Source: Pseudoxanthomonas mexicana | GTDB lineage: Bacteria > Pseudomonadota > Gammaproteobacteria > Xanthomonadales > Xanthomonadaceae | Direction: 5' to 3' | Length of the DNA stretch: 64,000 bases | NCBI RefSeq assembly: GCF_001556105.1 | Contig: NZ_LSIF01000099.1 | Location: forward strand, 8,075 to 72,074 | Shown: piece after piece, positions 45,788 through 54,599 of the stretch | Numbering within the stretch: the stretch's first letter is position 1 | Layout: each line of letters opens with the position of its first letter | The notes under the pieces: model-generated | What the model saw: only the letters and a program-made list of their open reading frames with translations | What the model was told of the DNA's origin: nothing | Databases searched by the model: none | Made by a program: the position numbers and the translations under genes

Positions 45788-46909
45788 ATGACCCAGAAGA
45801 CCATCCTCAATGACACCCATCGCGCGCTCGGCGCCAAGATGGTCGACTTCGGCGGCTGGGACATGCCGATCCACTACGGGTCGCAGATCGAGGAGCACCA
45901 CCAGGTGCGTCGCGACGCCGGCATGTTCGACGTCAGCCACATGACCGTGGTCGACCTGCGCGGCGATCTCAGCCGCGAGTTCCTGCGCCAGCTGGTCGCC
46001 AACTCGGTGGACAAGCTGCAGAAGCCGGGCAAGGCGCTGTACACCGCCATGCTCAACGAGCAGGGTGGCGTGATCGACGACCTGATCATCTATTTCCTGG
46101 CCGAGGACTTCTTCCGCCTGGTGGTGAATGCCGCCACCCGCGAGAAGGACCTGGCATGGATCACTGCGCAGGCGGCCGCATTTGAGGTGCAGGTCACCGA
46201 GCGTCCCGACTTCGCCATGGTCGCCGTGCAGGGCCCGACCGCGCGCGAGCGCGTGCACGGCCTGCTGCGTGAGGAGGATCGCGCGAAGGTCGGCAAGCTG
46301 ACCCGCTTCGCCGCCGCCGACGCCACCAGCACCGGCGGCGTGCCGCTGTTCGTCGCCCGCACCGGCTACACCGGCGAGGACGGCTACGAGATCGTGCTGC
46401 CGCAGACGCAGGCCGTGGCGTTCTGGAACGCGCTGCTCGAGGCGGGTGTCAAGCCGGCCGGCCTCGGTGCGCGCGATACCTTGCGCCTGGAGGCCGGCAT
46501 GAACCTCTACGGTCAGGACATGGACGACACGGTGTCGCCGTACGAAGCGGCGCTCGCCTGGACGGTGTCGCTGGACGAGGGACGCGCGTTCACCGGCCGC
46601 GCCACGCTGGAAGCGCAGAAGGCATCCGGCGCACCGCGGCAGATGATCGGGCTGGTGATGGACGAGAAGGGCGTGCTGCGCCACGGCCAGAAGGTGCTCA
46701 CCGCGCGCGGCGCGGGCGAGATCCTGTCCGGGACCTTCTCGCCGACGCTCGGCAAGGCCATCGCCTTCGCGCGCGTGCCTGCCGGTGACATCCCGCTGGG
46801 CGCCGACGGCGGCGTGCGCGTGGACATCCGCGGCAAGGAAGTGCCGGTGCGCGTGGTGAAGTTTCCCTTCGTACGCGAAGGCGAAGCCCAGCCAGGCGTG
46901 CTTGAATGA
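45788..46909 (+). CDS. gcvT: Glycine cleavage system aminomethyltransferase (T protein)
   Basis: A 373-residue THF-dependent enzyme that takes the aminomethyl group from H protein and releases ammonia and methylene-THF. It starts [27 protein letters not shown]. Other marks are [38 protein letters not shown] (folate site), [20 protein letters not shown] and the C-terminal barrel. A possible -10 GATAAT lies at 45752. Only 64 bp precede it and no glycine riboswitch is present. gcvH follows 85 bp later. Confidence 0.96.
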   Translation: MTQKTILNDTHRALGAKMVDFGGWDMPIHYGSQIEEHHQVRRDAGMFDVSHMTVVDLRGDLSREFLRQLVANSVDKLQKPGKALYTAMLNEQGGVIDDLIIYFLAEDFFRLVVNAATREKDLAWITAQAAAFEVQVTERPDFAMVAVQGPTARERVHGLLREEDRAKVGKLTRFAAADATSTGGVPLFVARTGYTGEDGYEIVLPQTQAVAFWNALLEAGVKPAGLGARDTLRLEAGMNLYGQDMDDTVSPYEAALAWTVSLDEGRAFTGRATLEAQKASGAPRQMIGLVMDEKGVLRHGQKVLTARGAGEILSGTFSPTLGKAIAFARVPAGDIPLGADGGVRVDIRGKEVPVRVVKFPFVREGEAQPGVLE

Positions 46910-46994
46910 ACCGGGGCAGGTTCCCTTTCCCCACTCGATCCTCCGCTAAACTATCGTCTCCTTCCCGACCTATCGCACCGATCCGGAGTAGCCC

Positions 46995-47390
46995 ATGAGT
47001 GAGATCCCCGGCGATCTGAAATTCCTGAAGTCCCACGAGTGGGCCCGCGTCGAGAGCGACGGCCGCGTCACCGTTGGCATCTCCGATCACGCGCAAGGCC
47101 TGCTCGGCGACCTGGTGTATGTCGAACTTCCGAACGTGGGCGATCGCATCGAGGCCGGCAACGCCAGCGCCGTGGTGGAGTCCGTCAAGGCGGCGTCCGA
47201 CGTGTACAGCCCGGTGACGGGCAAGGTGCTCGAGGTCAACGCCGCGCTGGCCGACAAGCCCGAGACCATCAACGAAGACGCCTACGGCGACGGCTGGATC
47301 TTCGTGCTGGAGGTCGAGGAGCCGGACCAGCTCAACGAGCTGCTGTCACCCGACGACTACGCCGAGCTGATCGAAGACGACGATCACTGA
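46995..47390 (+). CDS. gcvH: Glycine cleavage system H protein
   Basis: A 131-residue lipoyl carrier that shuttles the aminomethyl intermediate between P, T and L proteins. The lipoylated Lys is expected at residue 65 ([17 protein letters not shown]). The fold-defining [22 protein letters not shown] and [23 protein letters not shown] are intact. It lies 85 bp after gcvT with a TAAACT sequence that could be its own -10. gcvP is not in the window. Confidence 0.96.
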   Translation: MSEIPGDLKFLKSHEWARVESDGRVTVGISDHAQGLLGDLVYVELPNVGDRIEAGNASAVVESVKAASDVYSPVTGKVLEVNAALADKPETINEDAYGDGWIFVLEVEEPDQLNELLSPDDYAELIEDDDH

Positions 47391-47415
47391 GGTCTGTCCA
47401 CGGGCAGTCCCCCTG

Positions 47416-47461
47416 CGGGGAATCGGCAACGGCGGAGATCCTCGCTGTTGCCGGTTCCCCG
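47416..47461 (+). terminator. Terminator-like hairpin after gcvH
   Basis: A 15-bp stem with one G-T pair (CGGGGAATCGGCAAC with GTTGCCGGTTCCCCG) begins 26 bp past the gcvH stop and is followed by TTCCGTTTC, a weak T-rich tail. Confidence 0.6.
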
Positions 47462-48015
47462 TTCCGTTTCTGGAGGGCGCGCGTCGGGCGGCGGATGCAT
47501 CGGTACCGATGAGCCAGTCGTCGCCGGCGAGATGCATGCCGGTGGATGCCTGCGTTCCGACCGACGAACGGCGCGCGGGTGCCGCACGATCCCGATGGCC
47601 GCGAAAGGTGATCGGAAGCGCGTCGTCGATGGCGCGCGATGGCGTTGGATGTCGATGCAACGGGTGCCGAAGGTGGCGACATCGTCGTCGCCGGAAGGAA
47701 AAATGTTTGCGCAGTTCGGCGCAATCCGGCTTGTGCAACGCGAAATCGGAAGCCTCGTCGGAAAGTTTTTTTTAGCCGGCGTTCAAGCCGTTCGAACAGG
47801 CATCGGCGGTCGGGACGCGTCGATGTCGTCATCGCGCCCGACGCGCTCAAGCGAAGTCGCCAAGAAAAAAAAGCGCGTTTTACCGATGTTTTTTTCGGGC
47901 GGGTGTCCATCGAGTGCATCTGGTGCTTCCGGTCGCGATGCGGTGCCGGCGTCGCATCCGCTTTCCGGCGCCGCCCAGGCATGCCGGCCGAGGAAAAAAA
48001 AGTTGCGCGAAGGTG

Positions 48016-48044
48016 TTGACACCTTGAAAAACCGTGATTAGGTT
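48016..48044 (+). promoter_or_regulatory. Promoter of the small-RNA-like unit
   Basis: A perfect -35 TTGACA (48016-48021) is followed after 17 bp by TAGGTT (48039-48044). The predicted start is near 48051. No coding gene begins within 350 bp. Confidence 0.78.
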
Positions 48045-48050
48045 TCGCCC

Positions 48051-48221
48051 CAAGCAGCGCGTGCTGCGGAAGCGAGTGAGTCGAATCAACACGACAGCGC
48101 GAAAGACAACACAGCCCATCGTCCGCACCCGGATTGCGGTGGACGCAGGACTCGCTTCCCCCGGAAAAACGTATCACCCCTCCTTCAACGCACCCGTGTC
48201 GCCAGCCGACGCGGGTGTTTT
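48051..48221 (+). ncRNA. Candidate structured small RNA of about 170 nt
   Basis: It lies between a good promoter and a terminator, with no start codon and ribosome site of note. Predicted parts are hairpin GCAGC-GCGT-GCTGC at its 5' end and a perfect 10-bp closing stem GGAAGCGAGT (48068-48077) with ACTCGCTTCC (48150-48159). That stem encloses smaller stems (GTCG/CGAC; CCGCA/TGCGG with loop CCCGGAT). An unpaired CCCCTCCTT (48177-48185), complementary to a Shine-Dalgarno sequence, follows, then the terminator stem. I do not recognise the family. It could be a trans-acting RNA or a leader/attenuator of the histone-like gene 187 bp downstream. Confidence 0.62.
48191..48221 (+). terminator. Rho-independent terminator of the RNA-like unit
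   Basis: An 11-bp stem (CACCCGTGTCG with CGACGCGGGTG, one G-T pair) with a 5-nt loop is followed by T4. Confidence 0.78.
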
Positions 48222-48407
48222 CGTATTTGTAGGGGGCCGGGTTTCGCACGCCTGGCACCCTGGGGAATCCGCATCGCCGCGCGTGTCGCGACGACGGCTG
48301 CCGACGGGTCCGACTCCCGCGGCGTTTCTTGCAGCTGGGCCTGCCTCCGGGCAGATGTGCTGTAACCAGACGTAACCATCCATAGTTCATTGACGAGGAG
48401 CCATCAC

Positions 48408-48842
48408 ATGGCAACGAAGAAAGCTGCGAAGAAGAAACCGGCCGCCAAGAAGGCTGCCAAGAAGGCCACCAAGAAGGCATCGGCTAAGAAGACCGTGAAG
48501 AAGGCAGTGAAGAAGGCTGCCAAGAAGGTCGCCAAGAAGGTCGCCAAGGCCAAGAAGGCAGTGAAGAAGGTCGCCAAGAAGGCCGCCAAGAAAGTAGCCA
48601 AGAAGCCGGCCAAGAAGGCCGCCAAGAAGACCGCGAAGAAGGCCACCAAGAAAGTAGCCAAGAAGCCGGCCAAGAAGGTTGCCAAGAAGGCCGCCAAGAA
48701 GACCGCGAAGAAGGCTGCCAAGAAAGTAGCCAAGAAGCCGGCCAAGAAGGCCGCGAAGAAGGCCGCCAAGAAGCCTGCCAAGAAGTCCAAGAAGAAAGCG
48801 GCCCCCGTCGCGCTGCCGGCCACCCCGGCTCCGCTGATCTAA
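48408..48842 (+). CDS. Lysine-rich histone H1-like protein (KKAAKK repeats)
   Basis: A 144-residue, extremely basic protein built almost only of Lys, Ala, Val, Thr and Pro in repeats such as AAKKVAKKPAKK, with a short neutral tail (VALPATPAPLI). It resembles the C-terminal tail of histone H1 and AlgP/HU-tail type proteins, which bind DNA without sequence specificity. GAGGAG lies 7 bp before the chosen ATG; an upstream TTG was not used. The coding DNA is itself a near-tandem repeat, so copy number may vary. A strong terminator follows. It is likely a nucleoid-associated protein. Confidence 0.88.
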   Translation: MATKKAAKKKPAAKKAAKKATKKASAKKTVKKAVKKAAKKVAKKVAKAKKAVKKVAKKAAKKVAKKPAKKAAKKTAKKATKKVAKKPAKKVAKKAAKKTAKKAAKKVAKKPAKKAAKKAAKKPAKKSKKKAAPVALPATPAPLI

Positions 48843-48872
48843 GCCCACCCCGGTTATCCGTAACACCATGAA

Positions 48873-48908
48873 CTCTCTCCCTGTGCCCAGCGGGGGGAGA
48901 GTTTTTTT
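48873..48908 (+). terminator. Rho-independent terminator of the histone-like gene
   Basis: A 7-bp stem (CTCTCCC / GGGAGAG) is followed directly by T7, 30 bp after the stop codon. Confidence 0.9.
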
Positions 48909-48957
48909 ATGGGCGAACGGCTAGGCTGCCGTCTCCCGAATGCCGAGGAGGCTGCGC

Positions 48958-49494
48958 ATGAAGTTCATCAGGTGGGTGCTGGCGGCGATCGCCGTGCTGG
49001 GCGTAGTCTTCATCGCGGGCGGGTTGCTGCTGCCGTCGACGACCCATGTGGAGCGCAGCGTCGTCATCGAGCGCAGTCCCGGGCAGGTGTTCGCCACGCT
49101 CGACTCGTTCGAGCGCTTCAATACCTGGTCGCCGTGGGCGGAGTATGACCCGCAGGCGACCTACACATTCGAAGGGCCTGCCAGCGGCGTCGGCGCGCGC
49201 ATGCGCTGGGTCGGCAACCGCGCCGTCGGCAGCGGCAGCCAGGAGATCACGGCCAGTGAACCGCATCGGCGCGTCGCGGTGGCGCTGGACTTCGATGGCA
49301 GCCAGGCACAGGGCACCTACGTGCTGGCCCCGGAGGGCGCAGGGACACGTGTGACCTGGGCGTTCGACAGCGACCACGGCATGAACCCGTTCAAGCGCTG
49401 GCTGGGTCTGCTGTTCGACAAGATGATCGGCGCGGACTACGAGAAAGGCCTGGCCAAGCTCAAGGCGCTGCTCGAACAGGAGGCGACGTCCTGA
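48958..49494 (+). CDS. SRPBCC-family protein (polyketide cyclase/START-like), membrane-anchored
   Basis: A 178-residue protein. One N-terminal hydrophobic segment (VLAAIAVLGVVFIAGGLLL) is followed by a START/SRPBCC fold (VERSVVIERSPGQVFATLDSFERFNTWSPWAEYDPQ ... LFDKMIGADYEKGLAKLKALLEQE). The family binds hydrophobic ligands in a deep pocket; no ligand is known here. An AGGAGG ribosome site lies 9 bp before the chosen ATG, which rules out an upstream in-frame ATG that would include it. Confidence 0.85.
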   Translation: MKFIRWVLAAIAVLGVVFIAGGLLLPSTTHVERSVVIERSPGQVFATLDSFERFNTWSPWAEYDPQATYTFEGPASGVGARMRWVGNRAVGSGSQEITASEPHRRVAVALDFDGSQAQGTYVLAPEGAGTRVTWAFDSDHGMNPFKRWLGLLFDKMIGADYEKGLAKLKALLEQEATS

Positions 49495-49542
49495 GTCGGG
49501 CAGCGTGCGGCGGATCGACATCGCCGCCGCACGGTCGTTGGC

Positions 49543-50955
49543 CTAGTGCGGCGATGCGGTACCGCGTTGCGACGACGTGCCGCTGTCTTTCCTGCCGTCG
49601 ACCGGCGTACCGTCCGGCGACTCCGCCAGCAGCAGATCGTAGTCGGCCGGCGTTTCGACCCACGGCTGGCCCGGCAGGCCCATCGCGCGATCAAGGATGG
49701 TCGGCAGCAGACCCGAGGGCAGCGAACTGTCGCTGTTCCAGACCAGCGCCACGCCGAAATCCTGTCCGGGCACCAGCGCGACCAGCCCGCGATAGCCCTG
49801 CACCGCACCGGCGTGGAAGACGACCTGCTGGCCCGCGTAATCGAACACGCGCCAACCCAGGGCGTAGCTGGCGGAATGGATGCGTTCGCGACGCCAGCCG
49901 CCGCGCATCTCGCCCGGCGTGGTCACCACCGGGGAATGCAGCGTGGCCAGCAGCGGTGCCGGCAGCACGTCGGGGCGGTGGCCCGTCTGCGCGATCAGCC
50001 ACTGCGCCAGATCACTGGCGCTGGCGTTGACGCCCGCAGCGGGCGGAAGGCGGTAGTAGGTCGGCTTGGGCGTCAGCGATACCCAGCCGTTGCGGCTGCG
50101 CACGTGCGGCCTCGCCCAGCGCGTGCTGCCCTGGATGCCCGCCAGGCCCATGCTCGCGTCGTTCATGCCCAGCGGCTTGAAGATGCGGCGATCCACGGCC
50201 TGGTCGTAGAAGGTGCCGGTCGCGGCGAACACCACGTCGCCGATCAGGCTGAAGGCGACGTTCTGGTACGCATAGCACTCGCCGGGCGCGCACTTCAGCG
50301 GTGCATAGGCGAGCTTGCGGGCGACGTCGTAGTACTCGGCGTTGGCTTCGATGTCGCGGTCGAAGGCGTTGTGCGCCTGCAGGCCGACGCTGTGGCTCAG
50401 CACGTCGGCCACGGTCACATGCGAGGTCGCGTTGGCGTCGCTCAACTGGAAGCCGGGGACGAACTGGTTGACCTTGCTGTCCCAGCGCAGCGAGCCGTCC
50501 TGCACCATCAGGCCAGTCAGCGTGCTGGCAAAGGCCTTCGACAGCGAGGCCAGGCGGAACACGGTGTGCGAATCGACCTGCTGCGGATTGACCACGTCGG
50601 TAACGCCATACCCGCGTGCGCTGAGCACGCGGCCGTTGTGGACGATGGCCATCGCCAACCCAGGCACGCGCTGGCCCACGGTGAGGTGCTCGGCCATGGT
50701 CTCGAACGAACGCACATCGAAACCGGCCGCGAGCGGCTGCATGTTCTGCTCGGCCAGCGACGTGCGGTAAGGGCGCGGCTGCGTCGGCGACACGTAGGGC
50801 GCCGCACTGGCGCTTGCGATCGCCTCTGCGCTTTGCTTGGCCGTGGTCCACCGCAGTGGCGTCTGCGCCGTCGACGAGAGCGTCAAGGGCAGCAGCAGGC
50901 CGACCAGACCGATCCGGAAGACATGCAGCGATCGGCGGCTCTTCTTGTGTTTCAT
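49543..50955 (-). CDS. Serine hydrolase, class C beta-lactamase-like
   Basis: A 470-residue exported protein with signal peptide ending near SSTA|QTPL. The beta-lactamase/PBP fold shows S137-x-x-K140 (FRLASLSKAF), Y230-x-N232 (YAYQN) and HAG in place of KTG (VVFHAGAVQGY). The C-terminus is hydrophilic. It could be an AmpC-like beta-lactamase, a D-aminopeptidase/esterase, or a peptidoglycan hydrolase. No ampR-like regulator is divergent, so resistance function is unproven. The start MKHKKSRRS is the first consistent with a signal peptide. Confidence 0.85.
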   Translation of the reverse strand: MKHKKSRRSLHVFRIGLVGLLLPLTLSSTAQTPLRWTTAKQSAEAIASASAAPYVSPTQPRPYRTSLAEQNMQPLAAGFDVRSFETMAEHLTVGQRVPGLAMAIVHNGRVLSARGYGVTDVVNPQQVDSHTVFRLASLSKAFASTLTGLMVQDGSLRWDSKVNQFVPGFQLSDANATSHVTVADVLSHSVGLQAHNAFDRDIEANAEYYDVARKLAYAPLKCAPGECYAYQNVAFSLIGDVVFAATGTFYDQAVDRRIFKPLGMNDASMGLAGIQGSTRWARPHVRSRNGWVSLTPKPTYYRLPPAAGVNASASDLAQWLIAQTGHRPDVLPAPLLATLHSPVVTTPGEMRGGWRRERIHSASYALGWRVFDYAGQQVVFHAGAVQGYRGLVALVPGQDFGVALVWNSDSSLPSGLLPTILDRAMGLPGQPWVETPADYDLLLAESPDGTPVDGRKDSGTSSQRGTASPH

Positions 50956-51325
50956 CGTGCGTGACGCCTGCGTGAGTTCGTGCCGTCGGGCGATCATAAC
51001 GCCGCTTTTTTCCATTGCACAAACAGGGAGAAGTTCCGTGCCCATGTTGTTCATCCTGTTGCTGATTACGGGTGTGGCGTACGTCCCATTTCGCGGGACG
51101 TATGCCTCGTTCATCGGTCCGTGATCGCGTGGAATGCGTTCAGGAATGCATTCGCACAGGAGCATGCAAATTCCGCGCCGGAGCGCGCGCTGCGCGCCTT
51201 GTGTCGCGAGGTGCCGGCGCCGGGAGCGACGCTGGGGCGTATTCAGGTGGATTGCCTGAACGCAGTTGCGCGACGGCATCGCCACCCGCGGGGTGGCGAT
51301 GCAGGGACGATCGGCGCTCCGCGCG
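50956..51325. other. 370-bp intergenic gap with two strong inverted repeats
   Basis: No gene is supported. A 12-bp inverted repeat with a G-T pair (GGCGTACGTCCC / GGGACGTATGCC, 51076-51106, 7-nt loop) and a perfect 12-bp inverted repeat (GCATCGCCACCC / GGGTGGCGATGC, 51276-51302) are the main contents. A short direct/inverted motif GAATGC occurs near 51131-51152. Confidence 0.6.
51276..51302 (-). terminator. Perfect hairpin after the GMC oxidoreductase gene
   Basis: A 12-bp perfect stem with a 3-nt loop starts 24 bp past the GMC stop. There is no T-run on the minus strand, so it may act as a 3'-end protecting hairpin or a weak terminator. Confidence 0.45.
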
Positions 51326-52966
51326 TCAGCCTGCGGTGGCGAAGGCTGGCGTCGCCGCCGTGGCGTGCGCGTGGCCGCCGAGCGGTGGAACGCCGCGGAT
51401 CAGGTCCGAGGCGCGCTCGGCGATCATGATGGTGGGGGCGTTGGTGTTGCCGCCGATCAGCGACGGCATCACCGACGCGTCGATGACTCGCAAGCCGTCG
51501 ACGCCGCGCACGCGCAGTTGCGGATCGACCACGGCGTCCTCGTCGCTGCCGATGCGGCACGTACCGACCGGGTGGTAGACGGTTTCCGCCTTGGCGCGGA
51601 TGAAGGCGACCAGCTCGGTATCCGAGAGATCGGTGCGGGCGGGATGGATCGGCGCACCGCGGTAGGCGTCGAACGCCGGCTGGGCGAACAGTTCGCGCGA
51701 CAGCTTGGCGCACTCGACCATCATCTTCAGATCGAAGCCCTCCGGGTCGCTCAGGTAGTTCGCCTCGATGCGCGCATCGGTGCGCGGATCCGCGCTGGCC
51801 AACAGGATGCGTCCCCGGCTGCGCGGCCGCAGGAAGCAGGCATGCGCGGTGTAGCCGTCGCCAGGCAGGCGGTTGCGGCCATGGTCGTCGAGCATGGCCG
51901 GCACGAAGTGCATCTGGATGTCGGGCCGGTCGTCCGGTGCCAGCGACGAACGCACGAACGCCCCGGCCTCGGCGATGTTGCTGCTGCCCGGGCCACGGTG
52001 ACCGCGCAGGAAATAGTCGAAGGCGGTCTTCAGTTCGCTGGTGCGATCGTAGGTGACGCGCTGGGTGCTGTGCTGCAGGGTGCAGATGTCGAGGTGGTCC
52101 TGCAGGTTGCGGCCGACGCCCGTCAGCGCGTGCCGCACACTGATGCCGGTCTGCTCCAGATGCGCGGACGGGCCGATGCCGGACAGCATCAGCAGTTGCG
52201 GCGAGTTGATCGCGCCGCCGCTCAGCAGCACTTCGCCGGCGCAGCGCGCGATCACCTCGTGCCCGCCGCGCGCGTACGCCACGCCGATCGCACGACCCTT
52301 CTCCAGCAACACGCGGCGGACCAGCGCGCCGGTGACGATGTCGAGGTTCTGGCGGTCGCGCGCGGGATCCAGGTACGCCACGGCCGACGAGCAGCGGGCG
52401 CCGTCCTTCTGCGTCACCTGGTACAGCCCGAAGCCGGCCTGCGTGGGACCGTTGAAGTCGTCGTTGCGGACGAAGCCGGCTTGCGTGCCTGCGTCGATGA
52501 AGGCGGCGGACAGCGGGTTGGTGTAGCGCAGGTCGGCGACATGGAGCGGACCGTCGCCGCCATGCAGTGCGTCCGCCCCGCGCGCATTGCGTTCCGAGCG
52601 GCGGAAGTAGGGCAGCGCGCTGGCCCAGTCCCAGCCCTCGGCGCCGGCATTCGCCCAGTCGTCGTAGTCCTGCGGCACGCCGCGGATGTAGCACATCGCA
52701 TTGATCGAACTGGAACCGCCGAGCACCTTGCCGCGCGGCCACCACAGGCGACGGTGGTCGAGATGCGGCTCGGGGGCGGTGTCGTAGTTCCAGTTCACGC
52801 CCTTCTGACCGACCAGCTTGGCCAGCCCGGCGGGCATGTGGATGAAGGGATGCCAGTCGCGTGGACCGGCTTCCAGCAGCAGCACGCGGCAGGCGGGGTC
52901 TTCGCTCAGGCGGTGGGCCAGGACACAGCCGGCGGAACCGGCGCCCACGATGATGTAGTCGTACAC
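51326..52966 (-). CDS. GMC-family FAD oxidoreductase (choline/alcohol dehydrogenase-like)
   Basis: A 546-residue flavoprotein. The FAD Rossmann motif lies at the very N-terminus (YDYIIVGAGSAGCVLAHRL), GMC signature 1 is GKVLGGSSSINAMCYIRG and signature 2 is GGAINSPQLLMLSGIGPS. Catalytic His (TVYHPVGTCRIG) and Asn (GGNTNAPTIMIAERASDLI) are present. A GTG start at 52966 places the FAD fold normally; the frame is open further upstream, so this start is not certain. It resembles BetA/AlkJ-type enzymes. No betB or glycine betaine genes are near, so an alcohol substrate is as likely as choline. Confidence 0.88.
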   Translation of the reverse strand: MYDYIIVGAGSAGCVLAHRLSEDPACRVLLLEAGPRDWHPFIHMPAGLAKLVGQKGVNWNYDTAPEPHLDHRRLWWPRGKVLGGSSSINAMCYIRGVPQDYDDWANAGAEGWDWASALPYFRRSERNARGADALHGGDGPLHVADLRYTNPLSAAFIDAGTQAGFVRNDDFNGPTQAGFGLYQVTQKDGARCSSAVAYLDPARDRQNLDIVTGALVRRVLLEKGRAIGVAYARGGHEVIARCAGEVLLSGGAINSPQLLMLSGIGPSAHLEQTGISVRHALTGVGRNLQDHLDICTLQHSTQRVTYDRTSELKTAFDYFLRGHRGPGSSNIAEAGAFVRSSLAPDDRPDIQMHFVPAMLDDHGRNRLPGDGYTAHACFLRPRSRGRILLASADPRTDARIEANYLSDPEGFDLKMMVECAKLSRELFAQPAFDAYRGAPIHPARTDLSDTELVAFIRAKAETVYHPVGTCRIGSDEDAVVDPQLRVRGVDGLRVIDASVMPSLIGGNTNAPTIMIAERASDLIRGVPPLGGHAHATAATPAFATAG

Positions 52967-53177
52967 ATGCTGCCCTGTTGCGAAGTCCGCCGAACCTAGC
53001 GGCGGGGGATAGAGCAAATGCTCGGCCGGTTGCGGTGCGCGGCGCAGGATGTCGCCGCGGCAGGATTTCGCCGGCCGATCGCAGCGGAAACGCTGGCGAT
53101 GTTGCAGTGCATCGGATACCTTGCGCGCCACAGGCGGGCGCTGCCCGCGTCGATGATGCGATCGCAGGCCGCGCCCC

Positions 53178-54545
53178 ATGGACCCGTCTTCCCCCGCGAC
53201 CACCCGCTTCGGCCGATTCCGTGCGGCGATGACGGAATCCCCGCCGCTGCTGTGGGCGTTCGTCTACTTCTTCTGCCTGCTGAGTGGCTACTACGTGCTG
53301 CGGCCGGTGCGCGAGGCGATGGCGGCGTCCAGCGATATCGAAGCCGTGTTCCCGCCGGCGTTGATCGCGTTCTTCGCGAACCGCGGTGTCGCGCTCGGCG
53401 AGTTCACGCTGCAGTTCATCTTCAGCGCCGTGTTCCTGATCATGCTGGTGCTGCAGCCGGTGTATGGCTGGCTGGTGAGCCGCTTCCCGCGCCGGGTCTT
53501 CCTGCCGGTGATCTATGGCTTCTTCATCGCCACGCTGCTGGTGTTCTACGCCATGTTCGACAGCGGCATCGCCGGTCGCGGGCTGGCCTTCATCCTGTGG
53601 ATCACGGTGTTTAACCTGTTCGCGGTGGCCGTGTTCTGGAGTTTCATGGCGGATGTCTTCACCAATGTGGAGGCGCGTCGCTACTACGGCTACATCGGCG
53701 CGGCCGGCACCATGGGCGCATTCCTCGGGCCCGCACTGACCAAGTCGCTGGTCGTGCGCGTGGGCATCCCGAACATGATGCTGGTGTCGGCCTTCCTGTT
53801 TTCGGTCTGCGTGCTGTGCATCTTCAGGCTGCGGACGTGGGCGGTCGCACGCGAGGCCGAACGGCGCCAGACCAGCGGCGAGATCCCGATGGGGGGCGAC
53901 ATCCTGGCGGGGCTGAAGCTGATCGCACGCGAGCCGCTGCTGCGCTGGCTGGCCGCCATGGTGGTGATGGGTGTCGGCGTCGGCACGTTGCTCTACAACG
54001 AACAGAACGCCATCGCACGCACGATGTTCACCTCGGCCGAGGCTCGCGCCGACTACTTCGCCACGCTGGACCTGGCGGTCAATTCGCTGACGCTGATCGT
54101 GCAACTGCTGCTGACCCGCGTGCTGTTGTCCCGCTTCGGTATCGCGCCGGCCCTGTTGATCCCGGGCTGCGCGATCATCATCGGCTTCTCGATCCTGGCC
54201 GCGTCGCCGCTGCCCATGATGATCGCCATCGTGCAGGTGGTCACCCGTGCCGGCGAATTCTCGCTGGCCAAGCCGGCGCGCGAGACGATCTATACCCGGG
54301 TCGGTCGCGAGTGGCGCTACAAGGCCGGTGCCGCGATCGATACCGTGATCTATCGAGGCGGCGACCTCAGCTTCGTCTGGCTGCACAAGTTCCTGTCGGC
54401 GTTCGGGTCGAACGTGGTGTTTGGCGCCGGCCTGCTGGTCGCCAGCGCCATGACGTTCAGCGCCTGGCGCCTGCTGCGCGAAGAATCGAAGCTGCCGTCC
54501 GAGCGCGCCGTTGACGACGCGCCGTCTGGTGCCGCGAAGGCCTGA
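53178..54545 (+). CDS. NTP/NDP-exchange (ATP/ADP carrier-like) or MFS transporter
   Basis: A 455-residue inner-membrane protein with about twelve hydrophobic segments. The N-terminal SGYYVLRPVREAMAASS is typical of the bacterial AAA/NTT-like carrier family. VFWSFMADVFTNVEARRYYGYIGAAGTMGAFLGPA and ETIYTRVGREWRYKAGAAIDTVIYRGGDL are further family marks. True plastidic/rickettsial ATP/ADP exchangers import nucleotides in obligate parasites; in free-living relatives the substrate is unknown. It stands alone between divergent and downstream genes. Confidence 0.83.
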   Translation: MDPSSPATTRFGRFRAAMTESPPLLWAFVYFFCLLSGYYVLRPVREAMAASSDIEAVFPPALIAFFANRGVALGEFTLQFIFSAVFLIMLVLQPVYGWLVSRFPRRVFLPVIYGFFIATLLVFYAMFDSGIAGRGLAFILWITVFNLFAVAVFWSFMADVFTNVEARRYYGYIGAAGTMGAFLGPALTKSLVVRVGIPNMMLVSAFLFSVCVLCIFRLRTWAVAREAERRQTSGEIPMGGDILAGLKLIAREPLLRWLAAMVVMGVGVGTLLYNEQNAIARTMFTSAEARADYFATLDLAVNSLTLIVQLLLTRVLLSRFGIAPALLIPGCAIIIGFSILAASPLPMMIAIVQVVTRAGEFSLAKPARETIYTRVGREWRYKAGAAIDTVIYRGGDLSFVWLHKFLSAFGSNVVFGAGLLVASAMTFSAWRLLREESKLPSERAVDDAPSGAAKA

Positions 54546-54599
54546 AGACGCCGACAGGTACAGCGGCTATGCTGCCCGCCACATGACGGGAGGAAGTGG

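Larger units (their letters stand above)
47391..48407. other. 1-kb intergenic region with A/T tracts and an RNA-like unit
   Basis: No supported protein gene. Contents from left to right: a long hairpin after gcvH (47416-47461); four single-base runs of 7-8 (T8 47766-47773, A8 47865-47872, T7 47889-47895, A8 47994-48001); a promoter (48016-48044); a structured RNA-like segment (48051-48221) ending in a terminator; then about 185 bp of leader to the histone-like gene. Long frames over it have no ribosome sites and differ in codon use from neighbours. Confidence 0.7.

Noticed and set aside
47448..48041. Possible 197-aa protein in the gcvH-histone gap
   Set aside because: No ribosome site, low-complexity composition, crosses poly-A/T tracts and overlaps the RNA promoter.
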